Both the position numbers and the translations under genes were made by a program. Of a stretch of 64,000 nt of DNA, positions 7,378-16,076 are shown in pieces. The stretch covers positions 62,001 to 126,000 of the forward strand of contig JANQPG010000061.1 in the NCBI GenBank assembly GCA_028289545.1. Reading direction: 5' to 3'. The notes beneath the pieces were generated by a model. The model was not told the DNA's origin. It was given only the letters and a program-made list of their open reading frames with translations, and made no database searches. Origin of the DNA: Woeseiaceae bacterium (GTDB taxonomy: Bacteria > Pseudomonadota > Gammaproteobacteria > Steroidobacterales > Woeseiaceae). The stretch's first letter is position 1; each line of letters opens with the position of its first letter.

Positions 7378-9117
7378 ATGAACCCGACCAAACTGATCGC
7401 CGCGCTGGTGGCCGGCGCAGCGTTAACTGCCTGCGGCAGCGGTGACATCAATATTTCGCCTTCAACCGTCAGCAACGTTACCAACAACGGTGGCGGCAAC
7501 GGCGGTGGCGGCGGCCCCAGCAGCGTCTGCGGCAACCGCACCGTCGGCAGCCAGGTCATTTCCGGCAGCGAAGACGGCAACGGCAACTGCCTGTACGACT
7601 CCGTATTCGTCGGCCCGAACAACAACCTGACCGAAGATCTTCTCCTCCGGGCACTCCCGAACGGCGGTGCGCATATTTTCGACACGAGCCTGTTCGTCGG
7701 TGAGACCTACCGCACGCAGGCCGATCTCGTCGCCAACGGCATTTCGGAGGGCGGCGACGGCCCGACCCTGACCATTGAAGCGGGCACGACGCTGGCGTTC
7801 ACCGACCAGCGCAACTTCCTGATCGTCAACCGCGGCTCCCAGATCATTGCCAACGGCACGGCTGATGCGCCGATTACGTTCACGTCTTTGACCGACGTCA
7901 ACGGCACGGTCGGCCCGGAAGACGTGCAGCAGTGGGGCGGTATCGTCATCAACGGCTTCGGCATCTCGAACAAGTGTGAATACAACGACGTTCCCCGCTA
8001 TGCGGGTGGCCCGGCGGACCGCGACAGCGGCACCAACCCGGCCCTGGCGCTCGGCGGCGGCACCGAATGCTCGATCGAAGCTGAAGGCTCCGCCGGCGAC
8101 GACGAGTCGCAGTACGGCGGCATCAACAACGAAGACGATTCCGGCAGCCTGCGCTACGTGATCGTCAAGCACACGGGCGCCGAAGTCGGCAACGGCGACG
8201 AGCTGAACGGTATTTCCTTCGGCGGCGTGGGCCGCGGCACGCTGGTCGAGAACCTGCAGGTGTACTCGACCTACGACGACGGCATCGAAATGTTCGGCGG
8301 TTCGCTCGATATCACCAACTTCGTCGGCGTGTACGCGCGCGACGACACCATCGACATCGATGAAGGCTGGGACGGCGTCCTGACCAACGCACTGGTCGTT
8401 CAGTCGGAAACCGACGGCAACCACTGCATCGAAGCGGACGGCGTCGGCAGCTACGACTCGTTCGCCATGAACAACCCGACCGGCCTGCAGACGATCATCG
8501 ACAACGGTTTCAACAGCCGTCCCGTGATCAACAACCTGACCTGCATCGTGTCGCCCAACTTCCCGGGCACGCACGATCCGGGCGCGGGCTGGCGGCTTCG
8601 TGAAGGCATCTACCCGATCATCAACAACGCGCTGCTGATCTCCTCGTTTGGTGTCAACGATCCGACCAGCGCCAACGACAACTACTGCCTGCGCTTCCAG
8701 TCCGACGAAACGCTGGCGGCGGCTGCCGCGGGGATCATGCAGATCAACTCGGCCATCGTGGCCTGCCAGGAGGTTGACCGCGGCGCGACCATCGGCGCGT
8801 TCAACGGAGAGCAGGCGTGGATGGAAGCCAACAGCAGCCAGTTCGCCACGGTAGCCGACGGCACGTCCATCGATGCTTCCGAGGCTTCGGCGCCCGAGCT
8901 TGCGCTCGTCGAGGGTGACCAGAACATCTACTCGACGCTCTGGGCCAGCTCAGCCGTCAACGGCGCCGTGCCCGCTGCGCAGACCGCACCGGTCAGCGTC
9001 AACGGTGATCCGGCGCCCGCGATCCTCGGCGCCGTCGAGGCGACCAACGACTGGACCGTTCCCTGGGTATTCGGCATCAGCCCCGACAACCGCGGGCAGG
9101 CGCTCTGGTTCGAGTAA
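7378..9117 (+). CDS. Secreted lipoprotein, probable beta-helix fold, Pho-box controlled
   Basis: A 579-residue lipoprotein with an N-terminal signal ending in LTACGSG, so the Cys at about 20 should be lipidated. A low-complexity Asn/Gly linker (residues 35-50) follows. The body is rich in short repeated strands with many N, G and D residues (for example LTIEAGTTLAF, GSQIIANGTADAPITFTS, GGIVINGFG), a pattern expected of a right-handed parallel beta-helix. No catalytic motif is recognised. A strong ribosome-binding site (GGAGAGGATTA) precedes the ATG. It lies downstream of Pho-box-like repeats and directly upstream of a TonB-dependent receptor, so I infer a surface-exposed binding or processing partner for a substrate scavenged under phosphate limitation. 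The substrate is unknown. Confidence 0.7.
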   Translation: MNPTKLIAALVAGAALTACGSGDINISPSTVSNVTNNGGGNGGGGGPSSVCGNRTVGSQVISGSEDGNGNCLYDSVFVGPNNNLTEDLLLRALPNGGAHIFDTSLFVGETYRTQADLVANGISEGGDGPTLTIEAGTTLAFTDQRNFLIVNRGSQIIANGTADAPITFTSLTDVNGTVGPEDVQQWGGIVINGFGISNKCEYNDVPRYAGGPADRDSGTNPALALGGGTECSIEAEGSAGDDESQYGGINNEDDSGSLRYVIVKHTGAEVGNGDELNGISFGGVGRGTLVENLQVYSTYDDGIEMFGGSLDITNFVGVYARDDTIDIDEGWDGVLTNALVVQSETDGNHCIEADGVGSYDSFAMNNPTGLQTIIDNGFNSRPVINNLTCIVSPNFPGTHDPGAGWRLREGIYPIINNALLISSFGVNDPTSANDNYCLRFQSDETLAAAAAGIMQINSAIVACQEVDRGATIGAFNGEQAWMEANSSQFATVADGTSIDASEASAPELALVEGDQNIYSTLWASSAVNGAVPAAQTAPVSVNGDPAPAILGAVEATNDWTVPWVFGISPDNRGQALWFE

Positions 9118-9149
9118 GCCTTGAGGTCCAAGGCTAACGACACGAGTTC

Positions 9150-9191
9150 GGCACCCGTTCCCGATCATTGGAACGGGTGCCGTTCGCTTTT
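9150..9191 (+). terminator. Strong hairpin between lipoprotein and receptor genes
   Basis: A perfect 12-bp stem (GGCACCCGTTCC at 9150-9161 and its complement at 9170-9181) with an 8-base loop is followed by GTTCGCTTTT. The U-run is short and imperfect, so this may be a partial terminator or an RNA-stabilising hairpin that lowers expression of the receptor relative to the lipoprotein. Confidence 0.6.
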
Positions 9192-9233
9192 CACCGAGCC
9201 CCGCCGAGGGGCCGGTTCGACGGGACAGAAACA

Positions 9234-12077
9234 ATGAAAATTGCAGGTAAGCTACGCAAGCACCCGATCGCCGCGGCCGTAGCGCTGGCTGTTGCGCTGG
9301 GTCCGGCCGGCGCTGCAGCGCAGGAAGAAGAGGGGCAGCCCGACATCATTCCCGAGCCGCAGGTACAGAATCCGGATGAAGCCATCGAAGAGGTGGTGGT
9401 CCTCGGGCGTTTCATCAGCTCGAGCCAGCAGCTCGTCAACGAGCGCATGAACGACGCTTTCGCTACCGATCTCCTGGGCTCCGACACGATCAGCCGCCTC
9501 GGCGACTCTACCGTGGCAGCGGCATTGCGCCGCGTTCCGGGCCTTACGCTCGTACAGGACAAGTTTGTCTACATCCGCGGCCTGGGCGAGCGCTATTCGA
9601 GCGCCACGCTGAACGGCGCACAGATCCCTTCGCCGGACCTGACGCGGAACGTCATACCGCTCGACGTGTTCCCGACGTCCGTCGTCGAATCGCTCAAGGT
9701 GCAGAAGTCCTACGATCCCAGCGTATCCGCCAACTTCGGCGGCGGCGCGGTCGACATTCGAACCAAGGGTATTCCTGACGCGTTCACGGCTCGCGTGGAG
9801 TTTGGCCTGGGCTACAACAGCGAGGTGCCCAGCAGCGTCAGCACGTATTCCGGCGGCGGAGACGATCGCTACGGCAGCGATGACGGAACGAGGGCGCTGT
9901 CGCAGGGCCTCGTGCAGGCGCTCAACGATTTTCAGGGTAATTTTGCGCTGAACAACATCGAAAACCAGGTTGCCAACAACTTCCCGGATCTCGGTACGAC
10001 AGAGCGCCTGTTCCAGACCGAAACCATCAACCGCGAGCTCGCGGCCCAGCTGAATCGCAATATTGCGATCGAGACCGAGGACCCGGATCCCGATATCAAG
10101 CTGCGGGCGAGCATCGGCAACAAGTTCGCATTGGGCAACGATTGGGAAGCCGGTTTCGCCATCGGCGCGTCCTACGAGAACGACTGGCGCTGGAGAGAGA
10201 CGCGAAACGCCGTCGTTGGCAATCCCGAGGAACAGAACGGCGTCCGCCAGGAGACGACGCGAAACGTCAACATTACGGGATCGGCAAACTTCGGCCTGAC
10301 GTTTCTGGAAGACCACGAGATCGAAACGACCAGCCTGTTCCTGCGTGACACCGACGACGAAACCGAAATTTTCGACTTCTTCAACGAAAACCGTTTTGCG
10401 TCGAGCGGCCGTGGGTTCCGGACCTACCGCCTGGAATGGGAAGAGCGCGAGATGGTGACCAATCAGATACGCGGTACCCACTATCTTGGCGTCGACACGA
10501 AGGAACGCCTGCCGTTTCTGAATTTCCTGGGCTTCATACCCGAAGAGACCCGCTTCAACTGGTACTACTCGGATTCCGAAGCCACCACCGACATTCCCAA
10601 CCGGGTCGTCATTACGGCCGATACGTTCTTCGACGCAAACGGTGTACAAACCAGCGAAAACGTATCGCTAAGCTCGAACGCCGGCGATTACCGCTTCACC
10701 GAGCTGGAGGACGATGTACGCGACCACGGCTTCAGCGTCATGCTGCCCGTGGAGTTCGCAAACTCTTACGTCGAGATCTCGGGCGGCGGCGCCCATAACC
10801 AGAAGGCGCGCACCTACCGCCAGACGCAGTTCTCGATCGGTTTCCGGGAAGTATCGGACATTTCGCTGCTGCGGGGGCCGCTCGACGAAGTGTTCTCCGA
10901 CGAGAACATCTTTGCGACGATACCCAACCCTGATCCGAGCAACCCCGTTCCGGGATCGCTTGTCTACGAGAACGACTTATTCTTCAACCGCACGGGCGCG
11001 AACACCAACAGCTATCTTGCGGCAACGATGACCGATTCGGCTTTCGGCCAGGTTGACTGGACGATCGCCGATACCTGGCGGATTGTCGCCGGCGCGCGCT
11101 GGGAAGACTATCGCCAGGTTTCGATACCGTGGAACCCGTACGGATTTACGCTTGGCAGTCCCCAGGTCGATGCCGACTTCGAGGGCCGCGAAGAGGAGCT
11201 CGAGTCCCTGTACTTCCAGGACGACCAGGTTTATCCGTCGGTTGGCCTGACCTACATGGGCTCACTCTGGGCGGACACGTTCCAGCTTCGTATCGGCTAC
11301 AGCGAGACTGCCGTGCGTCCCGACTTGCGCGAAATCACCGATTCGAGCTACATCGACCCGATCACGGACGCGCTGACCTTCGGCAACCCCGGTGTACGAC
11401 CGGCCGATGTCGAGAACATCGATGTGCGCGCCGAGTGGTTCTTCGCGAACAGCGACACGTTTTCCGTGACCTTCTTCTCGAAGGACATTACCAACCCGAT
11501 CGAGTTCTTCGAGATACCGGCATCGGACACGACCTTCGCGCGTGAGATCCTCAACGCCGACTCCGCCGAAGTGCAGGGTGTCGAAGTCGAGTTCCTGAAA
11601 GAACTGGGTTTCCTGGGAGGCTGGGGCGACATGTTCTTCGTGCAGGGCAACGCGACCTACCAGTGGAGCCGGGATCTCGTGATCGGTCCAAACGGCGGGT
11701 CCGTCAGCTGTGAAGAGCGTGACCCGGACGGCAACGTCGTGGCATCGGACTGCAATCTGTCCGGTTCGTCGGAGTCGGTCGTCAACTTCATGATCGGTTT
11801 CGATTCGCCCGACTCGCGGCATACGGCATCGCTGATTTACAACGTATTCAGCGAGCGTCTGTTTGCTTTCGGCCGGTTCGAGCGCCCGGACGCATTCGAA
11901 CAGCCGTTCACGTCGCTGGACCTGACCTACTTCTGGTATCCGACGGACCGGATGACCTTCCAGCTGAAGGCGCAAAACCTGCTGGACGAGTCTGTCAGCA
12001 TCGAAGCCGCCGGCGTGACGATCTTCGAAGAGAAGCCGGGTATCAACATCTCGGCTGCGTTCCAGTGGGGGTTCTGA
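9234..12077 (+). CDS. TonB-dependent outer-membrane receptor
   Basis: A 947-residue receptor. The ATG at 9234 starts a signal peptide (KHPIAAAVALAVALG...AAAQ); an upstream extension to 9168 has no family sequence and would run through the hairpin. After the signal comes a TonB-box-like stretch (EEVVVLGR, about residue 50), then the plug domain (about 60-190, with RRVPGL, YIRGLGERYS and NFGGGAVDIRTKG), and a 22-strand-type barrel ending in AAFQWGF. It should import a ligand into the periplasm using TonB energy. It is preceded by the Pho-box-controlled lipoprotein and probably co-transcribed with it. The class with the ERYSSATLNG plug motif often lies next to secreted substrate-processing proteins. 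The ligand is unassigned; a phosphorus compound is an inference from the operators. Confidence 0.9.
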   Translation: MKIAGKLRKHPIAAAVALAVALGPAGAAAQEEEGQPDIIPEPQVQNPDEAIEEVVVLGRFISSSQQLVNERMNDAFATDLLGSDTISRLGDSTVAAALRRVPGLTLVQDKFVYIRGLGERYSSATLNGAQIPSPDLTRNVIPLDVFPTSVVESLKVQKSYDPSVSANFGGGAVDIRTKGIPDAFTARVEFGLGYNSEVPSSVSTYSGGGDDRYGSDDGTRALSQGLVQALNDFQGNFALNNIENQVANNFPDLGTTERLFQTETINRELAAQLNRNIAIETEDPDPDIKLRASIGNKFALGNDWEAGFAIGASYENDWRWRETRNAVVGNPEEQNGVRQETTRNVNITGSANFGLTFLEDHEIETTSLFLRDTDDETEIFDFFNENRFASSGRGFRTYRLEWEEREMVTNQIRGTHYLGVDTKERLPFLNFLGFIPEETRFNWYYSDSEATTDIPNRVVITADTFFDANGVQTSENVSLSSNAGDYRFTELEDDVRDHGFSVMLPVEFANSYVEISGGGAHNQKARTYRQTQFSIGFREVSDISLLRGPLDEVFSDENIFATIPNPDPSNPVPGSLVYENDLFFNRTGANTNSYLAATMTDSAFGQVDWTIADTWRIVAGARWEDYRQVSIPWNPYGFTLGSPQVDADFEGREEELESLYFQDDQVYPSVGLTYMGSLWADTFQLRIGYSETAVRPDLREITDSSYIDPITDALTFGNPGVRPADVENIDVRAEWFFANSDTFSVTFFSKDITNPIEFFEIPASDTTFAREILNADSAEVQGVEVEFLKELGFLGGWGDMFFVQGNATYQWSRDLVIGPNGGSVSCEERDPDGNVVASDCNLSGSSESVVNFMIGFDSPDSRHTASLIYNVFSERLFAFGRFERPDAFEQPFTSLDLTYFWYPTDRMTFQLKAQNLLDESVSIEAAGVTIFEEKPGINISAAFQWGF

Positions 12078-12108
12078 GCGAATACCTCACTCGAAACGAC
12101 ACAAAAAA

Positions 12109-12132
12109 CCCCGCAATTCGCGGGGTTTTTTT
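12109..12132 (+). terminator. Rho-independent terminator after the TonB receptor
   Basis: The sequence CCCCGC-aattc-GCGGGG is followed by seven T residues, 31 bases after the receptor stop codon. This is a classical intrinsic terminator that ends the lipoprotein/receptor unit. A run of A residues precedes it, so it may also work for the opposite-strand DUF937 gene, which ends at 12154. Confidence 0.9.
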
Positions 12133-12153
12133 ATGCCTGGTGCAGCGTCGCTG

Positions 12154-12696
12154 TCAGAAGAACTTCTTCGCCAGGTTCAACACGTCGTCGACACCCACCT
12201 TGCCGTCGTCGCCGGCCAGGAGCGCGCCCGCAAGCGGGCCCAGGCCGCCGCTGCCGCCATCGTCGCCCAGTTCGCGCCCGCCGCCCGAGTTCTTGTTGAG
12301 TGCGCCCATCGCAAGGCCCGCGAGCATGGGCAGCGCCTTCTTGATCAGGCCTGCGTCGATGCCCGTTTCGGCGGCGGCATTGGCCGCCACGTTTCGCGAC
12401 ACGTCTTTGCTGCCGAAAATATGGCCGAGTATGCCGTTGCCGTCCTGAATCGCTTCCGCCGAGACGACGCTCGTCGGGTCTTCGATGTAGCGCTGGTGAT
12501 TGCCGGTTTCGAGCGCGCGTTTCAGCGCGCTGACGCCGCCGTCGCCGCTCGTCTGCTTCTGCAGGCCGCGCAGCAGCGCGGGCGCTACGGACTTCAGCAG
12601 GTTGTCAGTGTCGGCGCCGCCGAGTCCCAGTTGTTTGCCGACCGCCGCGACGCTCTTGTCGCCGCCCGCGGAGGCCAGCATCGATAATAAGTCCAT
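12154..12696 (-). CDS. DUF937-family protein
   Basis: A 180-residue protein matching the DUF937 family: an N-terminal helix MDLLSMLASAGG, repeated amphipathic helices with LLKSVAPALLRGLQ, and a central segment with ILGHIFGSKD and LIKKALPMLAGLAMGAL. These proteins are small, helical and glycine/alanine-rich, and their biochemical role is unknown. The C-terminal part (about 140-165) is a glycine/aspartate-rich linker before a final helix. There is no signal peptide. It lies 20 bases downstream of the LysM/BON gene on the same strand, so the two are probably co-transcribed. Confidence 0.8.
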   Translation of the reverse strand: MDLLSMLASAGGDKSVAAVGKQLGLGGADTDNLLKSVAPALLRGLQKQTSGDGGVSALKRALETGNHQRYIEDPTSVVSAEAIQDGNGILGHIFGSKDVSRNVAANAAAETGIDAGLIKKALPMLAGLAMGALNKNSGGGRELGDDGGSGGLGPLAGALLAGDDGKVGVDDVLNLAKKFF

Positions 12697-12716
12697 TTGC
12701 CGGGTTCCTTGCTGTT

Positions 12717-13169
12717 CTAGTCTTTCGGAATGATGATTTTCTGGCCCGGGTAGATGCGATCCGGGTTCTCGATGATGTCTTTGTTGGCCTCGTAGATCTT
12801 CATGTAGGCCGATGCTTTGCCGTAGAAGCGTTTTGCAATCGAGCCCAGTGTGTCGCCGCTGACGATTTCGTAGTATTCGGCGGCGGGCTCGGGTTCGGGT
12901 GCTTCGGGCGGAGGCGGCGGTACCGCAAGGCCGTCGGCATCGACGCGCTCGACACCCTTGACGTTGCCGGCAATGGCGATCGCGAGGTCTTTCGTGGCCT
13001 GATTGCTCGCGTTGCCCTTGATCGTCGCCACGCCGTCGTCGAACTCGACTTCGAGGTCGGACAGACCGCTGGTTTTGATTTCCAGGTGTTGCTTGATGTT
13101 GTGGGCGGCTTCCGAGTCGGTGTCGAACAGCTGATGTCCGACGTCCCTGACGAAGTCGAGAATTCCCAT
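12717..13169 (-). CDS. kbp: K+-binding protein Kbp-like (BON + LysM domains)
   Basis: A 150-residue protein with the architecture of E. coli Kbp/YgaU (149 residues): MGILDFVRDVG at the N-terminus, a BON domain (about residues 20-85) and a LysM domain (about 98-148, YEIVSGDTLGSIAKRFYG...IYPGQKIIIP). A Pro/Glu-rich linker joins them. The E. coli protein is cytoplasmic, binds potassium and is stress-induced. The start at 13169 is chosen because it matches the family N-terminus and is preceded by AAGGGGAAACACT, a good ribosome-binding site; the longer open frame to 13487 has no family sequence. It shares a short divergent promoter region with the M48 protease gene. Confidence 0.88.
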   Translation of the reverse strand: MGILDFVRDVGHQLFDTDSEAAHNIKQHLEIKTSGLSDLEVEFDDGVATIKGNASNQATKDLAIAIAGNVKGVERVDADGLAVPPPPPEAPEPEPAAEYYEIVSGDTLGSIAKRFYGKASAYMKIYEANKDIIENPDRIYPGQKIIIPKD

Positions 13170-13368
13170 AGTGTTTCCCCTTGCTTGTTGTTGCTTGAAA
13201 CTGTTTGTGTTTTTCGATCGCTTTCTGTGGCGATCTTGACGGCCGGACCCTCGAGGCCTCGGCTGCTTTTCACCATAGAGTATGCTGCCAGGGGCGGCGC
13301 AGTCCAGTCGGCGGCCGCCCGCTCTCAGCGTATAATAGGCAGCCCTGGTTACGGCTTTGGTAAGGCTG

Positions 13369-14901
13369 ATGCGTTTATTTCGAGCGGGTTGCGTCCTGCT
13401 TTTTCTGGCTCTGGCGGGCTGCGCCGTGAATCCGGTGACGGGCGAGCGGCAGCTGATCACGGTCAGTACACAGCAGGAAATTGCCATGGGCGAGCAGGCT
13501 TACGGCCCGACCCAGCAGTCCCAGGGCGGCGAATACGACGTCGATCCGGTGCTGACGGCCTACGTGCAGCGCGTCGGTGCAAGCGTCGCGGCTCATGCCG
13601 AGAACCCGCTGCCCTACGAGTTTGTTGTGCTCAACAACTCGGTGCCGAACGCCTGGGCGCTGCCCGGCGGAAAAATTGCGATCAACCGAGGCCTTCTGAC
13701 CGAGCTCAATTCCGAGGCGGAACTGGCCGCCGTGCTGGGTCACGAGGTGGTGCACGCGGCGGCGCGACACTCGGCGCAGCAAATGACCCGGGCCATGCTG
13801 TCGCAGGTGCTGGTCGTTGCGACGGCCGTGGTGGCGCGCGACAGTCAATACGGCAACCTGGCCGTCGGCGGCGCGGCGACGGGCGCGCAGCTGATCAATT
13901 CCGCCTACGGCCGCGGGGCGGAACTCGAGTCGGATCGTTACGGCATGAAGTACATGTCGAAAGCCGGCTACGATCCGACCGGCGCCATTACGCTGCAGGA
14001 AACCTTCGTGCGCCTCAGCGAAGGTCGGCGGCAGGACTGGCTGTCCGGCCTGTTCGCCACCCATCCGCCGTCGCCGGCGCGCGTGGCGGCCAACCGGCAG
14101 ACAGCAACGACCTTGCCTGCCGGCGGTGAGCTGGGTGTCGAGGCCTACGAACAGGCAATGGCGAAAACCCGCCGCATCAAGCCGGCGTACGATGCTTACG
14201 ACGAAGGTCGGGAAGCGCTCGCCAAGGGCGACAAGGATCGCGCGCTGACCCTCGCGAACCGGGCGCTCGATCTGTTTCCTGACGAAGCGCATTTCCACAG
14301 CCTGCGCGGCGACATCCGGTTGACCGAAAAGAACTACCCCTGGGCGGAGACCAACTACACGCGCGCCATCGAGCGGCGCGACGATTTCTTTTATTACCAC
14401 CTGCAGCGCGGTCTCGTCCGCAAGGAGCAGGGCGAACTCGACGCGGCGCGGTCCGATCTCGAGGCGAGTCTCGCGCTAATGCCCACGGCGCCCGCCCACT
14501 ATGCGCTCGGCAACCTTGCCGAGGGGCGCGGCGACGTAAGGGCGGCGCTCGGACACTACAAGGTCGTTGCCGACCAGCAGGGAGACTACGGCACGGCGGC
14601 ACGAGGCCGTATCGTGCGGCTCGACCTGCCGCGCAATCCTTCGGCATACGTTCCCGTCAACTGCGTTGCGGACGGTCAGCAGGCACTGGTCGTGCAGTTG
14701 CGCAACGACGCCACGGAGCCGCTGCGCAACATTCGTATTGCGGTTAGCTACACGGGGGGCGACGGGCGGACGCAGGAGCAGGGATATACCTACCGGGGCC
14801 GGCTCGTGCCGGGGCAAATCGGTAACCTGAGCACGAGACTCGGGCCGTACACGGGTGGCGGTTGCCCCGTACGGATCCTGGGCGCCGATTTCAGCGAGTG
14901 A
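13369..14901 (+). CDS. M48-family metalloprotease lipoprotein with TPR repeats (BepA/LoiP-like)
   Basis: A 510-residue periplasmic lipoprotein. The signal ends in LALAGC (Cys18). The peptidase M48 domain carries the zinc motif HEVVH at 125-129 and the third ligand in AELESDRYG (Glu at about 185). A tetratricopeptide region follows (about 265-410; repeats such as AYDEGREALAKGDKDRAL and HYALGNLAEGRGDVRAAL), then a beta-rich C-terminal domain. BepA-type proteases of this kind guard assembly of outer-membrane proteins and LPS machinery. ATG at 13369 is preferred to the in-frame TTG 12 bases earlier because it gives a standard lipoprotein signal. The extra C-terminal domain makes it longer than BepA, in which the TPRs end the protein. 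Confidence 0.88.
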   Translation: MRLFRAGCVLLFLALAGCAVNPVTGERQLITVSTQQEIAMGEQAYGPTQQSQGGEYDVDPVLTAYVQRVGASVAAHAENPLPYEFVVLNNSVPNAWALPGGKIAINRGLLTELNSEAELAAVLGHEVVHAAARHSAQQMTRAMLSQVLVVATAVVARDSQYGNLAVGGAATGAQLINSAYGRGAELESDRYGMKYMSKAGYDPTGAITLQETFVRLSEGRRQDWLSGLFATHPPSPARVAANRQTATTLPAGGELGVEAYEQAMAKTRRIKPAYDAYDEGREALAKGDKDRALTLANRALDLFPDEAHFHSLRGDIRLTEKNYPWAETNYTRAIERRDDFFYYHLQRGLVRKEQGELDAARSDLEASLALMPTAPAHYALGNLAEGRGDVRAALGHYKVVADQQGDYGTAARGRIVRLDLPRNPSAYVPVNCVADGQQALVVQLRNDATEPLRNIRIAVSYTGGDGRTQEQGYTYRGRLVPGQIGNLSTRLGPYTGGGCPVRILGADFSE

Positions 14902-14983
14902 CGCCGCCGGATACAGCGCACCGGTTTGAACCTGAGCGGCGCCGGCCGTTCCAAGTACTCAGGCGGGACAGGAGGGTACAAAT

Positions 14984-15859
14984 ATGTTGAAGCTGGGCGC
15001 TGCGCTGATCACGGCCGTGAGCGGCGGTTTTGTTGCGGGCGTGATGGTGGCCGAGTCGCCGCCCGAGCCCTTGTCCGAGCCGCCCGCGGTTCTGCCGGAT
15101 GTGTCAGCCGCTGTGTATTTCGACGAGACGGCGCCGGTCGACGAGCGGCTGGTCGAACTCGAACGCGTGGTTGCCGAAGAGCGGGATGCGCGCCTAGTGC
15201 TGGAGGACCAGATTACGGCATTGATCGACGAGATCGAGCGTATCGATGCCCGCGGACCGGCCGTGATTGCCTCGGAGGTTGGGGAGCTCGTGGCAGAGCG
15301 CCAGCGCTCGGAAGAGCGGGCCGCAAACAGTCGTCGCAGCAGGGATCCGGTCGAGCGGGCCGCGAGCTTCCGGGATCGGCAGCTCGATCGCCTGACGGCG
15401 GGCGGTTTCGCGATCGACGAAGCGGAGCGTGTGCTCAACCGGCGTTCCGAGCTGCAGTGGGAATTGATCCAGTCGCGGCATCAGGCGCAGCGCGAAGGCA
15501 CCGCGTTCGATCCTCGCGCGCTCGACAGTAACCTCGAATGGCGCCTCCGGCAGGACATGGGGGATGCGGACTACGAGCGCTACCTCGAAGCGACGCGGCA
15601 ATCGACCAGCGTGACCGTCACCAACGTGTATGCGTCCTCGCCGGCAAGCCAGATTGGCCTGCAACCCGGAGATCAGATCGTGGCGTACAACGGTCAACGT
15701 GTATTCAACACCGGCGAATTGAGCGCGTTCACCGGCGGCAGTCGTGAGGACGCCGTAGTCGAGGTCTTGCGCGACGGCAACCGCCTGCAGCTCTCGGTGC
15801 CGGCGGGGCCAATCGGCGTGCAGGTGCGCGGTGCGCGGTCTGCGAGGAGCGGCAACTAG
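14984..15859 (+). CDS. Membrane-anchored coiled-coil protein with C-terminal PDZ domain
   Basis: A 291-residue protein. Residues 5-23 are a hydrophobic N-terminal anchor or uncleaved signal (LGAALITAVSGGFVAGVMVA). A Pro/Glu-rich linker follows, then a predicted coiled coil (about 48-85, VDERLVELERVVAEERDARLVLEDQI) and further charged helices to about 195. The C-terminal part (about 205-280) is a PDZ domain (ASSPASQIGLQPGDQIVAYNGQRVF). There is no protease domain. It probably acts as a periplasmic adaptor that binds C-termini of substrates, and lies 82 bases after the M48 protease gene on the same strand, which could make it an adaptor for that protease; this link is inference only. Confidence 0.75.
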   Translation: MLKLGAALITAVSGGFVAGVMVAESPPEPLSEPPAVLPDVSAAVYFDETAPVDERLVELERVVAEERDARLVLEDQITALIDEIERIDARGPAVIASEVGELVAERQRSEERAANSRRSRDPVERAASFRDRQLDRLTAGGFAIDEAERVLNRRSELQWELIQSRHQAQREGTAFDPRALDSNLEWRLRQDMGDADYERYLEATRQSTSVTVTNVYASSPASQIGLQPGDQIVAYNGQRVFNTGELSAFTGGSREDAVVEVLRDGNRLQLSVPAGPIGVQVRGARSARSGN

Positions 15860-15863
15860 GAGC

Positions 15864-15963
15864 GGTCTCAAAAAATAGTTCATCGCCGCGCCGGTCGGCC
15901 ATTTTTTCGCGAGCCCAGGCGCCGCGAGTGCCGTGTAGCACGGCTACATCAGCGAGCGGCAAC
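15864..15963. repeat. Half copy of an interspersed repeat (related to element at 43552-43821)
   Basis: About 100 bases closely match the left arm of the element at 43559-43656. The shared core runs through aAATAGTTCATCG, the GGCCATTTTTT block and the palindrome GCCGTG-tag-CACGGC (15930-15944), ending in AGCGAGCGGCAAC. The right terminal inverted repeat is not found, so this looks like a truncated or solo arm. It fills most of the gap between the PDZ gene and pssA. Confidence 0.75.
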
Positions 15964-16076
15964 CGCGAGCCGCAACCGGGAACGATCCGAAAATTGCTCT
16001 CAGCCGCGCGGTGCTGGCGAAAGCAGGTCGCGTAATGGCAGAATGCCCTGCTTAGTCCGCACGGGTTTGCCGGCAT

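Noticed and set aside
7462..10649. Long minus-strand open frames (370 and 465 residues) opposite the lipoprotein and the first TonB receptor
   Set aside because: They are reverse-strand shadows of GC-rich coding DNA; the plus-strand proteins have signals, domains and ribosome-binding sites, the shadows have none.
12139..12687. Plus-strand open frames opposite the DUF937 gene
   Set aside because: They are shadows; the minus-strand product matches a known family and the plus-strand products do not.
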